Part shown: positions 24,970-33,585 of the stretch, one piece after another
How the letters are laid out: every line of letters starts with the position of its first letter
Numbering within the stretch: position 1 is the stretch's first letter
Source: Fictibacillus marinisediminis
Lineage (GTDB): Bacteria; Bacillota; Bacilli; Bacillales; Fictibacillaceae
Assembly (NCBI RefSeq): GCF_023149135.1
Contig: NZ_JAIWJX010000002.1
Coordinates: 2,232,001 to 2,296,000 of the forward strand
DNA length: 64,000 bases
Reading direction: 5' to 3'
The notes under the pieces: model-generated
Databases searched by the model: none
Seen by the model: only the letters and a program-made list of their open reading frames with translations
What the model was told of the DNA's origin: nothing
Made by a program: the position numbers and the translations under genes

Positions 24970-26418
24970 ATGTCTATTCGAGTACGTTTGCTTTTATCCA
25001 ATCTTGCCATGATCATAATGCCTGTCATTTTGTTCGTTCTGGCTGCTTTTTTGCTCTTCTCGTTCGTCTTTGTCGACCACAAGGATAACCGCTTCATTTT
25101 TGGCTCGTTGGGTACGACTGAAGGTGCCCGGCCGGCGGACAAGCAAGTCATGGAATTAAAGAAGACAGCAGCCTTAACACCGGAAAAACTATTGAACGTC
25201 CAGTATTTGATCCGGGCAGATAAGGAATTAAATGAACAGGGTGCAGCTTTAGTCGTAAGAAAAGGGGACAAAGTCATTTACCGTTCCGTAAAAGACAAAA
25301 CCTTGGAAGTCAAGGATCTTCCGGCTTTTGGATTCGAGGGGTCGAACCGCCCGGTCTCGCGATTGGGCAATAAGCTTTATTCCATGCAAAAGTATGATTT
25401 TTACTTCTCAAATGGATCAACAGGGACGTTATTTTTTATTCGAGATGCTGATTTTGTAAAACGGATCTTCCCCCTTCTTTTTGGTAGTTTCCTGTTCATC
25501 ATGCTCATTACAAATGGGCTGCTCACCTATTTTGTATCCAAAAGCATCCTATATCCTGTGAACGAACTAAGGGAAGGGGCCAGGAAGATCAGTGAGGGAA
25601 ATCTGGACTTTCTATTAGTATCAAAAAGAAACGATGAACTTGGCCAGCTCTGCCAAGCATTTGAGACGATGAGAAAAAAGCTAAAAGCTTCAACGGAAAT
25701 CCAGCTGCAGTACGAGGAAAACCGGAAAGAACTGATCTCTAACATTTCCCATGATTTAAAAACGCCATTAACCGCCATTAAAGGATATGTGGAAGGAATC
25801 CGTGACGGCGTGGCAAATACTTCAGAAAAAATGGATCGGTATACACAGACGATTTACAAAAAGGCAAACGAACTCGACCATCTCATTGATGAACTGTTTT
25901 TGTATTCCAAACTGGATTTAAAAAAGGTCCCATTTCATTTTGAAAAAATGGAAACCAGCGGGTATATCGAGAATTATATCGAAGAATTAAGAATGGATGA
26001 TACAGTCGGTCAGGTCAGGCTGTCCCTTACGATTAAGGAGGGAAAAGAATTCGAAGTGATTGCTGACCGGGATAAACTAAAACGGGTTTTCACCAATATT
26101 ATAGAGAACAGCCTCAAATACATGGATAAAATAGAAAAATCAATTGATATCGTGTTATCCTCCAATGAAGAAACCGTGTTGGTTGAAGTGCATGACAACG
26201 GCCCTGGGATCAAGGAATCTTCTTTACCGCACCTCTTTGATCGTTTTTACCGAGCCGATCCATCCAGGAATACAACCGGGTCGGGACTGGGACTGGCTAT
26301 TGCAAAACGGATCATCGAAGATCATGGCGGGGAAATATGGGCGGAAAGCCGTGAGAATGAAGGGACCAGTATCATTTTTACGCTAAAAAAAGCCGTGAAT
26401 GAGGAGGCAAGCCCATGA
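24970..26418 (+). CDS. Sensor histidine kinase, HAMP type
   Basis: The 482-residue protein has a first membrane helix (about 8-34), an extracellular domain of about 130 residues, a second helix (about 167-190), HAMP (190-243), HisKA with His261 in NISHDLKTPLTAIKG, and HATPase with NIIENSLKYM, DNGPGI and GSGLGLAI. The stimulus is unknown. It overlaps its regulator gene by four bases. The small membrane proteins downstream may be targets. Confidence 0.92.
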   Translation: MSIRVRLLLSNLAMIIMPVILFVLAAFLLFSFVFVDHKDNRFIFGSLGTTEGARPADKQVMELKKTAALTPEKLLNVQYLIRADKELNEQGAALVVRKGDKVIYRSVKDKTLEVKDLPAFGFEGSNRPVSRLGNKLYSMQKYDFYFSNGSTGTLFFIRDADFVKRIFPLLFGSFLFIMLITNGLLTYFVSKSILYPVNELREGARKISEGNLDFLLVSKRNDELGQLCQAFETMRKKLKASTEIQLQYEENRKELISNISHDLKTPLTAIKGYVEGIRDGVANTSEKMDRYTQTIYKKANELDHLIDELFLYSKLDLKKVPFHFEKMETSGYIENYIEELRMDDTVGQVRLSLTIKEGKEFEVIADRDKLKRVFTNIIENSLKYMDKIEKSIDIVLSSNEETVLVEVHDNGPGIKESSLPHLFDRFYRADPSRNTTGSGLGLAIAKRIIEDHGGEIWAESRENEGTSIIFTLKKAVNEEASP

Positions 26419-27101
26419 AAAAAGTGTTAATTATTGAAGATGATGTGAGTATTGCCGAATTGGAGTGTGACTATCTGGAGATCAATGGGCTAGCGGCCGA
26501 AATCGCTTTAACAGGGGATACAGGCCTACAAAAAGCATGTTCTGAACCGTTTAACCTCGTTCTCCTGGACCTAATGCTGCCAAACATGGATGGATTTGAA
26601 CTATGCAAAAAGCTGCGGCAGGAAAAAGATATCCCGATATTAATGGTATCCGCCAAAAAAGATGACATTGATAAAATACGGGGATTTGGGCTTGGGGCGG
26701 ATGACTTTATTGTAAAACCGTTCAGCCCGGGCGAACTCGTGGCAAGAGTGAAGGCACACCTGGCAAGATATGATCGGTTGAGTAAACGGGAAAATCCGGC
26801 TGATGAGATCCATATTCGCGGCCTTCACATAAAGAAAGCTTCCCGTCAGGTGCTTATGAATGAGCGTGAAGTGATCCTTACGGCAAAAGAATTTGATCTG
26901 CTTTTCTTTCTGGCGATGAATCCGAATCATGTGTTCAGCAAAGAACATCTTTTCGAAAGAATCTGGGGCTTTGATTCGATGGGTGACATTGCGACGGTTA
27001 CAGTGCATATCCGGAAGCTCCGTGAAAAAATAGAGATTGATCCCTCCAATCCACAGTACATTGAGACAATCTGGGGGGCCGGCTATCGATTCAGAGGTTA
27101 A
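26415..27101 (+). CDS. OmpR-family response regulator
   Basis: The 228-residue regulator has IIEDD acidic residues, phosphoacceptor Asp52 in VLLDLMLPNMDG, switch residues in ILMVSAK, the lysine in FIVKPFSP, and a winged-helix C-terminal domain (about 130-225) ending TIWGAGYRFRG. It is the partner of the upstream kinase. Its targets are not known. The genes just downstream (a broken membrane protein and a SHOCT protein) are possible members of its regulon. Confidence 0.93.
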   Translation: MKKVLIIEDDVSIAELECDYLEINGLAAEIALTGDTGLQKACSEPFNLVLLDLMLPNMDGFELCKKLRQEKDIPILMVSAKKDDIDKIRGFGLGADDFIVKPFSPGELVARVKAHLARYDRLSKRENPADEIHIRGLHIKKASRQVLMNEREVILTAKEFDLLFFLAMNPNHVFSKEHLFERIWGFDSMGDIATVTVHIRKLREKIEIDPSNPQYIETIWGAGYRFRG

Positions 27102-27243
27102 ACCCGGCATAGTCCAGGTTTTTTTCGTTAGAATGCAACAGCGATTTAAAAAGTTTATTGAAATTTAAGATTTTGTTTAGAAGAGGTTTAGAAATTATGG
27201 ATACCATGAGGTGAAACGGATTAGTGACGAAAAGGAGGTGTTG

Positions 27244-27753
27244 ATGATGAAGCAGTTGACAGGCAGGGCAAAAAAATGACTGGTAATCCTCCATCTTTTA
27301 TTCGCTGCTATTTTATTTGGAGTCACTGTTTCCTTTCTTGTACTAAGTGTTACCGCAGCTGCTACGGATGACGTGACCATACTGAAGAGCTGTTATACGG
27401 TCATGTACATTCTTGCAACTTCGTCAGTACGTGCATCAACGATCGGTGTAGTCGTAACGGGAATCTTTCTGTCGGTTTGGACGAAGTGGGGGCTGTTCAA
27501 ATTCCACTGGATCATCGTGAAGGAAGTCTTAACGATTCTTTCTATAGGGCTAGGAATCTTCGGGATGTACTACTGGACGCTCGATGCCTCTTCTATAACG
27601 GCAACGGAAGGTCTTCGTGCGCTGCATGATCAGGGGTTCCTTGTGAACCGGCTGCAGTTGTTTATAGGTATTATTCTTCAGATCCTTTCCCTTGGGACGA
27701 TGTTCTTCCTGTCAGTATTTAAGCCATGGGTACGCCGGAATCGCAGCAGTTAA
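27244..27753 (+). pseudogene. Four-helix membrane protein with in-frame TGA
   Basis: A strong AAGGAGGTGTTG site precedes ATG 27244/27247. The frame reads MMKQLTGRAKK, then TGA at 27277-27279, and continues without any shift as LVILHLLFAAILFG and on through three more hydrophobic segments to TAA 27751. A tryptophan codon (TGG) at this place would give KKWLVILHLL, an ordinary membrane protein start, so a nonsense mutation or sequencing error is likely. Restart at GTG 27373 would lose the first helix. The protein resembles unassigned DUF2269-like membrane proteins; no function is claimed. Confidence 0.65.
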
Positions 27754-27781
27754 CCATGATCAAATAAAAGGAGGAAAGTGT

Positions 27782-28000
27782 ATGGGCTGGGAACATCACG
27801 GATTTCAATTTCCATTCTTCGGATTAATTTTTTTGAGTCTAGTGACCGTACTGATCATTTTTAAAATGATAGCATTTCGGAGGTGCCATTCCTATATGAA
27901 CAATCAAAACGACGCTTCCGTTATACTGAAACGCCGTCTTGCTTCAGGGGATATTAAAGAAGAGGAGTACAAGAAGCTTAAACAGCTAGTAGACAAATAA
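27782..28000 (+). CDS. SHOCT-domain small membrane protein
   Basis: The 72-residue protein has one membrane helix (about 10-30, FPFFGLIFLSLVTVLIIF) and a C-terminal SHOCT motif: ILKRRLASGDIKEEEYKKLKQLV. The start has AAAGGAGGAAAGTGT upstream. SHOCT segments mediate oligomerisation, and such proteins often follow two-component genes. It is 28 bases after the broken membrane protein, so it was part of the same unit. Confidence 0.82.
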   Translation: MGWEHHGFQFPFFGLIFLSLVTVLIIFKMIAFRRCHSYMNNQNDASVILKRRLASGDIKEEEYKKLKQLVDK

Positions 28001-28067
28001 AACCTAAAGGGGTTTTACTAATCGAGAAAGAAATAATAGGAGTAAAAAATACAAAAATTAGTAATAA

Positions 28068-28090
28068 GGACCCAGAATTTCACTGGGTCC
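28068..28090. terminator. Bidirectional terminator
   Basis: Perfect stem GGACCCAG / CTGGGTCC with loop AATTTCA. AT-rich tracts lie on both sides, and convergent genes end at 28000 (plus) and 28097 (minus). Confidence 0.7.
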
Positions 28091-28096
28091 AATTAA

Positions 28097-28462
28097 TTAA
28101 AAGCCGCCTTCTAAAGGATGAAAAGGAATTCGCAATCTTTCTTCCACTATGCGCAGGCGTTGGTTTAATCGGTTTAACTGACGTGAATGGCGTTCAACAG
28201 TGTTTTCAAGTTGGTTAACTTCCCGATTAAGCTGGTTGACTCGGTTTTCCAGCTGATTAACCCGCCTTTCAAGCTGCCTTATTGGAGGCTGTCTATCTGG
28301 GTCATGTTGCTGATGAGGATAATAATCATTCGACTGTTGTGAGTAAGGGTCGTATTGCTGTTGCTGGACGTATGGTTGATAAGAACCGTATTGCTGCTGG
28401 ACATATGGTTGATAAGAACCATATTGCTGCTGGACATATGGTTGAGAACCGTATTGATAAAT
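28097..28462 (-). CDS. Coat-like protein: QYGSYQPYV repeats plus coiled coil, ATT start
   Basis: On the minus strand a frame of about 121 codons encodes three [15 protein letters not shown] repeats, then a Q/N/D/H-rich linker. A clear coiled coil follows with a [19 protein letters not shown] heptad pattern, ending PFHPLEGGF. The composition resembles spore coat proteins of Bacillus. There is no ATG, GTG or TTG at the head. AAAGGAGAGG is followed six bases later by ATT (28462), which is the likely start; loss of a normal start is the alternative. Function is not established. Confidence 0.6.
   Translation of the reverse strand: MYQYGSQPYVQQQYGSYQPYVQQQYGSYQPYVQQQQYDPYSQQSNDYYPHQQHDPDRQPPIRQLERRVNQLENRVNQLNREVNQLENTVERHSRQLNRLNQRLRIVEERLRIPFHPLEGGF
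28352..28450. repeat. Tandem repeats of about 33 bp inside the coat-like gene
   Basis: Three copies of a unit around TATTGCTGCTGGACATATGG, of 36, 33 and 30 bases. They encode the [11 protein letters not shown] repeats. The copies differ at only a few positions, so the array is recent and may vary in number. Confidence 0.8.
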
Positions 28463-28606
28463 AAATAACCTCTCCTTTCAAAATTCTCAAAATAAACTCC
28501 CTTACTAAGATATGTATCCATAATGGGAGTGGACATATATAAATACCTATTTTTAAAAAGAAGGAGAAATCCAGTTTTCATTAATCTCTATAAACACGAT
28601 CCTATT

Positions 28607-28632
28607 GTTTAGTTTTTTTCAAAATTGGGTAC
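28607..28632 (+). promoter_or_regulatory. SigB-like promoter of the general stress gene
   Basis: GTTTAG, a 14-base spacer, then GGGTAC, against the general stress consensus GTTTAA-N13-15-GGGTAT (five of six in each box). It lies 27 bases upstream of the YflT-like start, and that family belongs to the SigB regulon in B. subtilis. Confidence 0.7.
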
Positions 28633-28658
28633 TTTTTGACCTAAGGAGAGTGATTTAA

Positions 28659-29000
28659 TTGAATCCCAAATTTAAAATATTCCACAATGATGAACATTTG
28701 AGTGAATCAATTGACAAGCTTAGAAACAATGGAATTCGAGATGATGATATCTACATTCTTGCTCATGATAATGATCATGTCAGACGCGATAGGAAGGAAA
28801 CAGATGCCAATAAGATTGGGGTCAACGTAACTGGGTTGGGCACTGCGACGAAAAATGTGTTCAAAAGCAAAGGGGATAAATTAAGATCCAAAATGAAGGA
28901 AATTGGATTTGACCAATCAAAGGCTGAACAACTAGAAGAAGAATTAGACAAGGGAAAAACGCTATTAGTTGTAACAAATCAAGATGAAGTTAAGTTTTAA
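28659..29000 (+). CDS. YflT-like general stress protein (GSP17M family)
   Basis: The 113-residue protein starts with a heat-induced stress protein YflT domain: KIFHNDEHLSESIDKLRNNG and DDIYILAHDNDH, then a charged tail with GTATKNVFKSKGDKLRSKMK. Relatives are induced by SigB in stress. Their exact job is unknown. The TTG start is preceded by CTAAGGAGAGTG, and the SigB-like promoter above supports the family call. Confidence 0.8.
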   Translation: MNPKFKIFHNDEHLSESIDKLRNNGIRDDDIYILAHDNDHVRRDRKETDANKIGVNVTGLGTATKNVFKSKGDKLRSKMKEIGFDQSKAEQLEEELDKGKTLLVVTNQDEVKF

Positions 29001-29266
29001 TGCATGAAATTCATCTGTTAGTAAGTAAAAGGGCAGTATTCATATTGGAGTTCTACTTTTTAGACTAGAGGCATTATTCGTAAGCTGGTATATCGAATGT
29101 CAGTGGGATATGTATTTAGTCGGATAAGTATCCTCATAAAGAATTGAGGAAATTTGATTTATCCAAAGTTTCTTTGCCATATGAATGGTTCTTAGAGTGT
29201 CGTCAGTAAATGAACACAGTATAAGGTAATGAAATTACTCTTGAACTAACAGGTGCTTTAAGATGT

Positions 29267-29292
29267 AAGCTGCCAACACTGGCAGCTTTTTT
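29267..29292 (+). terminator. Isolated terminator with preceding TTGAACTAAC motif
   Basis: Stem AAGCTGCC / GGCAGCTT, loop AACACT, then six T. No gene ends within 260 bases upstream. A TTGAACTAACAGG motif begins at 29241, so it may belong to a small dispersed repeat. Confidence 0.65.
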
Positions 29293-29368
29293 TATTGTAT
29301 CAACGGTCAGATTTTTTGAAGAATGGTATTATTGTTTTAATTGAATAAGATAAAAATGGAGGCGGGAA

Positions 29369-29479
29369 ATGTACAGCGACAAGAAGTTACGAACACTGGA
29401 AATCCCGTTAAATGAGGTTGTAAATATAAATCCGATTAAAGTTACAATAGAAAATATTAATTTGAAAATTGCATTTTAA
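29369..29479 (+). CDS. Small ORF of 36 codons with strong ribosome binding site
   Basis: ATG 29369 follows TGGAGGCGGGAA. The product begins MYSDKKLRTLEIPLNEVVNI and ends NINLKIAF. I do not recognise it. It could be a true small protein or the head of a deleted gene. The rest of the 29001-29558 gap shows no other gene. Confidence 0.35.
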   Translation: MYSDKKLRTLEIPLNEVVNINPIKVTIENINLKIAF

Positions 29480-29558
29480 AGCAATAGCTAAAAAGGAATA
29501 TCCATTGCTGTCCATTAGTTAACTGTCGGTAGTTGTTTAAGAAGGTAAGGGGGCAAGC

Positions 29559-30173
29559 ATGAACAATAAGAAGCTGATAAAAAAGTTTGATAAACAAGCA
29601 AATACCTACGATCGAAGAAGAGAAAAACAAATCCAAAGGAAGTGGAGAGAAAAATTAATTGAAGAGGCCCAAGGATCCGTTCTAGAAGTGGCAGTCGGAG
29701 CAGGAGGAAACTTCCCGTTTTATAACCGTGAGGAGATTGAAAAAATTACAGCGGTGGATTTTAGTCCTGAAATGTTAGAAAAAGCAAGAGTAGCAGCACA
29801 TCAATATCATCTTCCAATCGAATTTGTTGAAAGTGACATTGATCAATTGGAGTTTGAGGAGAATCAGTTTGATACCATTGTTTCTACGCTTTCATTCTGC
29901 GGTTACCCTCAACCATTAAAAACGTTAGAGAACCTAAGTAAATGGTGTAAACCAATGGGACAAATATTGTTATTGGAGCATGGTATCAGTTCTAATTTCA
30001 TTTTCTCAACGTTACAAAAGGTATTAGATCCTTTGGCTGTTAGAACGATTGGGTGCCATCAAAATAGAGACATCATGGAACTGATCAGCCTTTCTCCTAT
30101 TGAGATCCAGAAAGTAGAACATCATTGGCTGGATGTTTTCCATCTGGTTTGGGCGAAACCCAAAAATAAATGA
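29559..30173 (+). CDS. Class I SAM-dependent methyltransferase
   Basis: The 204-residue methyltransferase has motif I VLEVAVGAGGNFPFY, acidic loop in ITAVDFSPEMLEKAR, and motif IV near FDTIVSTLSFCGYP. It is close to the UbiE and phosphatidylethanolamine N-methyltransferase group, which act on small molecules or lipids. The substrate is unknown. The start has AAGGTAAGGGGGCAAGC upstream. The first 15 codons are copied, with changes, at 32757, pointing to a past duplication. Confidence 0.85.
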   Translation: MNNKKLIKKFDKQANTYDRRREKQIQRKWREKLIEEAQGSVLEVAVGAGGNFPFYNREEIEKITAVDFSPEMLEKARVAAHQYHLPIEFVESDIDQLEFEENQFDTIVSTLSFCGYPQPLKTLENLSKWCKPMGQILLLEHGISSNFIFSTLQKVLDPLAVRTIGCHQNRDIMELISLSPIEIQKVEHHWLDVFHLVWAKPKNK

Positions 30174-30204
30174 TGGGCATAAAAAATAATGTATTGAATG
30201 CATA

Positions 30205-30238
30205 AAGATGCTCAGAGGGAATCTGAGCATCTTTTTTG
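30205..30238 (+). terminator. Terminator after methyltransferase gene
   Basis: A 12-bp stem AAGATGCTCAGA / TCTGAGCATCTT with a short GGGAA loop and T6. Confidence 0.9.
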
Positions 30239-30461
30239 TTTTAGGAAATCTTCAGGCCTCTATTTTTCGAACAGCTCTTTATGTTTTAACGAAATATAGT
30301 TATCCATAACAAATATCCTTTTTCTTCTTGAACAAGGAAGAAATATCGAAACCTTATTGGAAATTAAAACGTATATGAATCATAAGAAGGAAATTAAAGC
30401 ACAGGCATTCATTGTATTAATGGTATTTAAAAAAATTATAATAGACGGGAAGAAATAAAAA

Positions 30462-30743
30462 TTGGGCTCTATCATTTTACAAATTGGGCAATATATTTAC
30501 GATATTTATTATTGGTTAATGTTAATATCCATTCTCGGTTCCTGGTTTCCGCAATTTTATGCCACAAAAGTTGGCATATGGATTAGTAAACTAGTTGACC
30601 CTTACTTTGCTGTCTTTCGGCGTTTTATCCCGCCTCTTGGTGTAATTGATTTTTCACCTATCATCGCTTTAATTGCGTATAGATATTTAGGGGGATTTGC
30701 TCTCGAAGGTCTTCGCCAATTAATGAATATGATGGGCGTATAA
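30462..30743 (+). CDS. YggT family membrane protein
   Basis: The 93-residue protein has two membrane helices. The YggT/YlmG pattern is visible: YYWLMLISILGSWFP, VDPYFAVFRRFIPPLGVIDFSP, IIALIAYRYL. YggT proteins are linked to cell envelope or division processes and normally sit in the ylm cluster near divIVA. Here it stands alone, so it is an extra copy or the cluster is elsewhere. The TTG start at 30462 has only a weak GGGAAGAAAT site. Confidence 0.82.
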   Translation: MGSIILQIGQYIYDIYYWLMLISILGSWFPQFYATKVGIWISKLVDPYFAVFRRFIPPLGVIDFSPIIALIAYRYLGGFALEGLRQLMNMMGV

Positions 30744-30793
30744 TAATGATAAACAACCTGTCGAATAAAGCAGAGAAAACAATAAATCTTAAC

Positions 30794-30819
30794 AGGGCTG
30801 CATCGCAGCTCTTTTTTTT
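30794..30819 (+). terminator. Terminator after yggT
   Basis: Stem AGGGCTGC / GCAGCTCT (one G-U), ATC loop, T7. Confidence 0.8.
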
Positions 30820-31146
30820 ATTGAACTAACGGGCAGCATTCCTGTTCCCAGAGTTTCTAACGGTTTTTAAAGATTGGGAAGGTATTAAGCGAATTGCCAG
30901 TACCTCTATTGGTATTCGTAAATGTTCTCAACTGGCTATTTTGTACCAAAAAAACAAATCATTAATGATTTGTTTTGACTTCGCATTACCCCAATGTTAA
31001 GAATATTTTACCTCTTTATTTTACCCCTTATGTTATAAAAAACCTGTCGAATATTATCCAAGCAACATCATTTCCGTTGGTAAAGATGAAATCAAAACTT
31101 TTGTAAAACCATTGCGGTGAAGTGATAAAACTGAAGGAGGGATAAG
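30820..31146 (+). other. Gap with TTGAACTAACGGGC motif
   Basis: The gap opens directly after the terminator with TTGAACTAACGGGCAGC (30821), one of several copies in this region. AT-rich sequence follows, with a good GAAGGAGGG site for the next gene at 31133-31141. No gene is seen. Confidence 0.5.
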
Positions 31147-31848
31147 ATGAGATCGAGATTTCAACGCCAAAAGAGAAAAAAGCTCCATGTTAGTCTGAAC
31201 GCCTTAATTTGTATCGTATTGGTCCTAATATTTATTGTAGCAGGAAATATAATATGGGGAGACAGTAATGAGGCCTCAACCAATAACCCACAAAATACAA
31301 CCAGAAGTAAAGGTGAACAAAATAACCAACAAAATAATGACACCACGATCCGAAAAGATAAAGAGACCGAATTGAAAAAACAAGAGATAAAATTGAGAGA
31401 AAATAAAAAAACTAAAGACCAGCAAGAAGCTAAGCGAATCCAGAAAGACTCCGAGGAAGCTAAAAAAGAACAAAAAGCAGAAAAAGACCGAGAAGAGCAG
31501 AAAGCAAAAGAAGCCAAGGAAGAACGCGAGAAGCAAAGGTCTCAAGACGAGAAGAAAGTTACAGGATCTGGGTCGTCGGAACCCATTGGAACGAGTCAGA
31601 CTGGACCCCATACTTCGAGTTATGTTGAGGATTCAGTGGATTGGAACGAAAAAGTAAAAGCAATCCAAATGGCAACAGGTCTAGGGGACAACATGAACAT
31701 CTGGCGAATTGAAAATGGCGGGGGACCGCAAAAATCAGTGGGAAAAGTGAGCCCTGACGGCGAAGATAGTTGGATGTATGTTGTGAACCTTGAATGGGTT
31801 GATCAAAAAGGCTGGAAAGTAACAAGTGTTAGTAAACAAAATCGATGA
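31147..31848 (+). CDS. yrrS: YrrS-like protein, DUF1510
   Basis: The 233-residue protein has one N-terminal membrane helix (about 17-37, LNALICIVLVLIFIVAGNI), then a long lysine/glutamate-rich helix (about 75-140), then the DUF1510 domain: PIGTSQTGPHTSSY, ENGGGPQKSVGKVS, VNLEWVDQKGWKVTSV. YrrS relatives are single-pass membrane proteins with an outer domain; in B. subtilis yrrS neighbours a penicillin-binding protein gene. No such neighbour is here. Start: CTGAAGGAGGGATAAG then ATG. Confidence 0.85.
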   Translation: MRSRFQRQKRKKLHVSLNALICIVLVLIFIVAGNIIWGDSNEASTNNPQNTTRSKGEQNNQQNNDTTIRKDKETELKKQEIKLRENKKTKDQQEAKRIQKDSEEAKKEQKAEKDREEQKAKEAKEEREKQRSQDEKKVTGSGSSEPIGTSQTGPHTSSYVEDSVDWNEKVKAIQMATGLGDNMNIWRIENGGGPQKSVGKVSPDGEDSWMYVVNLEWVDQKGWKVTSVSKQNR

Positions 31849-32028
31849 AAGGGATTTCTTATTGAACTAAGTGTGCATACTTAGAGTTCAAGTGTAGCTG
31901 GTGCTAGTTTCTTCCTCCATAGTCTTGTTCCAATAGGGGTCCTACCAACAAAACGCGGAAAACATACGCTAAGAGAGTAACATCAGGAAAATACGGGTTT
32001 ACAACGGTAAGGAAATCCAAATATAAAA

Positions 32029-32072
32029 AAAAGCCTAATTTCTCGCTTTTAACACTGAGAAATTAGGCTTTA
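32029..32072. terminator. Isolated hairpin/terminator
   Basis: A 15-bp stem, AAAGCCTAATTTCTC / GAGAAATTAGGCTTT, with a 12-base loop. It is 180 bases after yrrS, and poly-A lies on the left, so it could work on either strand. Confidence 0.65.
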
Positions 32073-32221
32073 GTTAGGGGGAGGAGGCGTTCTTTTTTGC
32101 CTTTCCCGAAAATTTTGATGGTTTGAGTATTCAAATCGATTTACTCCCACATAAGATCCACTAACTCTTGTCGTTCCCGCAGTTGTCCTGTTCATTTCTG
32201 TGCCTTTGATATTCATGTATC

Positions 32222-32365
32222 ATGAAGGGGAATCTTGTTAAGGTTATAGACGGTGAAATGAAAATGGTGGGGGTTACTGAGTATGTACCACCTTTGGCAC
32301 GAAGGAAACTTATTCAAGTAGCCGCTGGAAAAGTGGTAAGTGAAACAGGTTGTCTATCTTAAACC
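32222..32365 (+). CDS. Short ORF of unknown origin (47 codons)
   Basis: MKGNLVKVIDGEMKMVGVTE then YVPPLARRKLIQVAAGKVVS is well behaved as protein but has no ribosome binding site and no family I recognise. It lies in a 1.2-kb stretch (31849-33043) with no intact gene. A further decayed frame at about 32440-32565 encodes KPTNTITKDNLDGQES. Confidence 0.25.
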
Positions 32366-32586
32366 AACTATTCGTTGTACCGTTAAATTTAGGAATTACA
32401 CTAAGGCAGGGCTGAAAGAGGGCCCCTTCATAGAACTTCAAAAGGCGATAAGCCAACAAATACGATTACCAAAGATAATCTAGATGGACAAGAGTCAAAA
32501 CCGCCTGAGGGAACTAATGATGAAGATGTTCCAAAAGCAACAGAGCAAGTGTTTCTAATTAAATGATTAAAAATAAAGTAAACATA

Positions 32587-32621
32587 AAAGAGAGGCTTTG
32601 TATTTATACAGGCCTCTCTTT
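32587..32621 (+). terminator. Terminator
   Basis: Stem AAAGAGAGGC / GCCTCTCTTT with a 15-base loop. It follows a decayed reading frame ending near 32565. Confidence 0.75.
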
Positions 32622-32756
32622 ACAATGATTAATCAACAGATACTTAACGGAGCTGATGTAATGTGGGCTCCGATGATGCCAGCAATAGGAATCAGCTACT
32701 AGTGATCCTCTTTTCCGAAAGTAAATCGATTCCACTCTCTAGAAAGGACCGTTAAC

Positions 32757-32943
32757 ATGAACAATAAGAACCTGATAATGAAGTTCGATAAACAAGCTAA
32801 AGACGTCGCTCTTTATGAAAAAGTAGAGCACCGCTGCACACCATTGAAGCAGGTGCAAAATCCAAACCTCTGGATGCAAAGACTTTAACTAACGTAGCTG
32901 ATGAACTGAATAGTGTTTTATCCAAAGTGGAAAAATTGAAGTA
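32757..32943 (+). pseudogene. Truncated copy of the methyltransferase start fused to another fragment
   Basis: ATG 32757 reads MNNKNLIMKFDKQAKD, matching the first residues of the methyltransferase at 29559 (MNNKKLIKKFDKQAN), with conserved DNA as well. The match ends after about 16 codons. A different frame follows with TIEAGAKSKPLDAKTLTNVA and a helical end LSKVEKLK. No intact protein results, so this is debris from duplication and deletion. Confidence 0.6.
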
Positions 32944-32949
32944 AAAACA

Positions 32950-32988
32950 AAAAGCCCAAGAATGACGGCATATTCTTGGGCTATTTTT
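32950..32988. terminator. Bidirectional terminator
   Basis: Stem AAGCCCAAGAAT / ATTCTTGGGCT with GACGGCAT loop, T5 on the plus side and A-rich sequence on the other, so it also serves the minus-strand cation efflux remnant. Confidence 0.8.
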
Positions 32989-33043
32989 AATGGTTGCTAG
33001 GCCGTAGTGCATTATTGGCAAGAGATAATAAAGATCACAATGC

Positions 33044-33585
33044 TTAGTTGGGTTCCACATGGACATGAACATCATATACTCCGTAATCTCTTATGAGGAT
33101 CCTTTCCATAAGGGTGGCTATATCATGAGCTTCTTTAATGCCTAACGTAGATTTAACCATTATAACAACATCAATAACTTCGTTATTTCCGTAATTTCTC
33201 CCCTTAATGGTTTTTATTCTTTTAACTCCATCCACTTTTGAAATGGCTTCTTGATAAAGTTTTAGTTTTTCTTCATCAAAGCCATCTGAAAGTTCATGGG
33301 ACGCTTGTTTAAAGATATCCAATGCTGTTTTACATATTAAGAGCCCTACTATAATGGCAGTCACAGTATCAAGCCATGGCATTTTTAATTGGGAACCAAA
33401 GATTCCGATGGCTGCTCCTATACTTACCCAGGCATCGGACAAATTATCTTTAGCGGCTGCCATAACCGATTTACTGTTAATTTTAAGAGCTAGTCTTTTG
33501 TTGTAACGATAAACGAAATACATGGCTAATGCAGAAAAAATACCTGTATAAGCGGCAATTAGATCTGGAGATTCTTTCTTCTCAC
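33044..33585 (-). pseudogene. Cation diffusion facilitator, N-terminal part missing
   Basis: The minus-strand frame carries the second half of a CDF metal exporter: AAAKDNLSDAWVSIGAAIG with the HxxxD-like site changed to NLSDA, then the cytoplasmic domain from SHELSDGFDEEKL to VYDVHVHVEPN. The frame is open upstream to about 33585 (ESPDLIAAYTGIFSALAMYF), then meets unrelated sequence with no start codon. The first two or three helices are gone, so it cannot work as a transporter. The break abuts a plus-strand coat-like fragment. Confidence 0.78.

Noticed and set aside
28352..28450. Tandem 33-bp repeats considered as a CRISPR array
   Set aside because: Repeats are directly adjacent without unique spacers and encode a protein repeat; no cas genes are nearby.
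28279..28581. 100-codon minus-strand frame overlapping the coat-like gene
   Set aside because: The MSSSN repeats come from reading the 33-bp tandem array in another frame; the frame with coiled coil and a good binding site is preferred.
31161..31611. Two hydrophobic minus-strand frames opposite yrrS
   Set aside because: They arise from the lysine/glutamate-rich codons of the YrrS helix read backwards (phenylalanine and leucine-rich) and lack binding sites.
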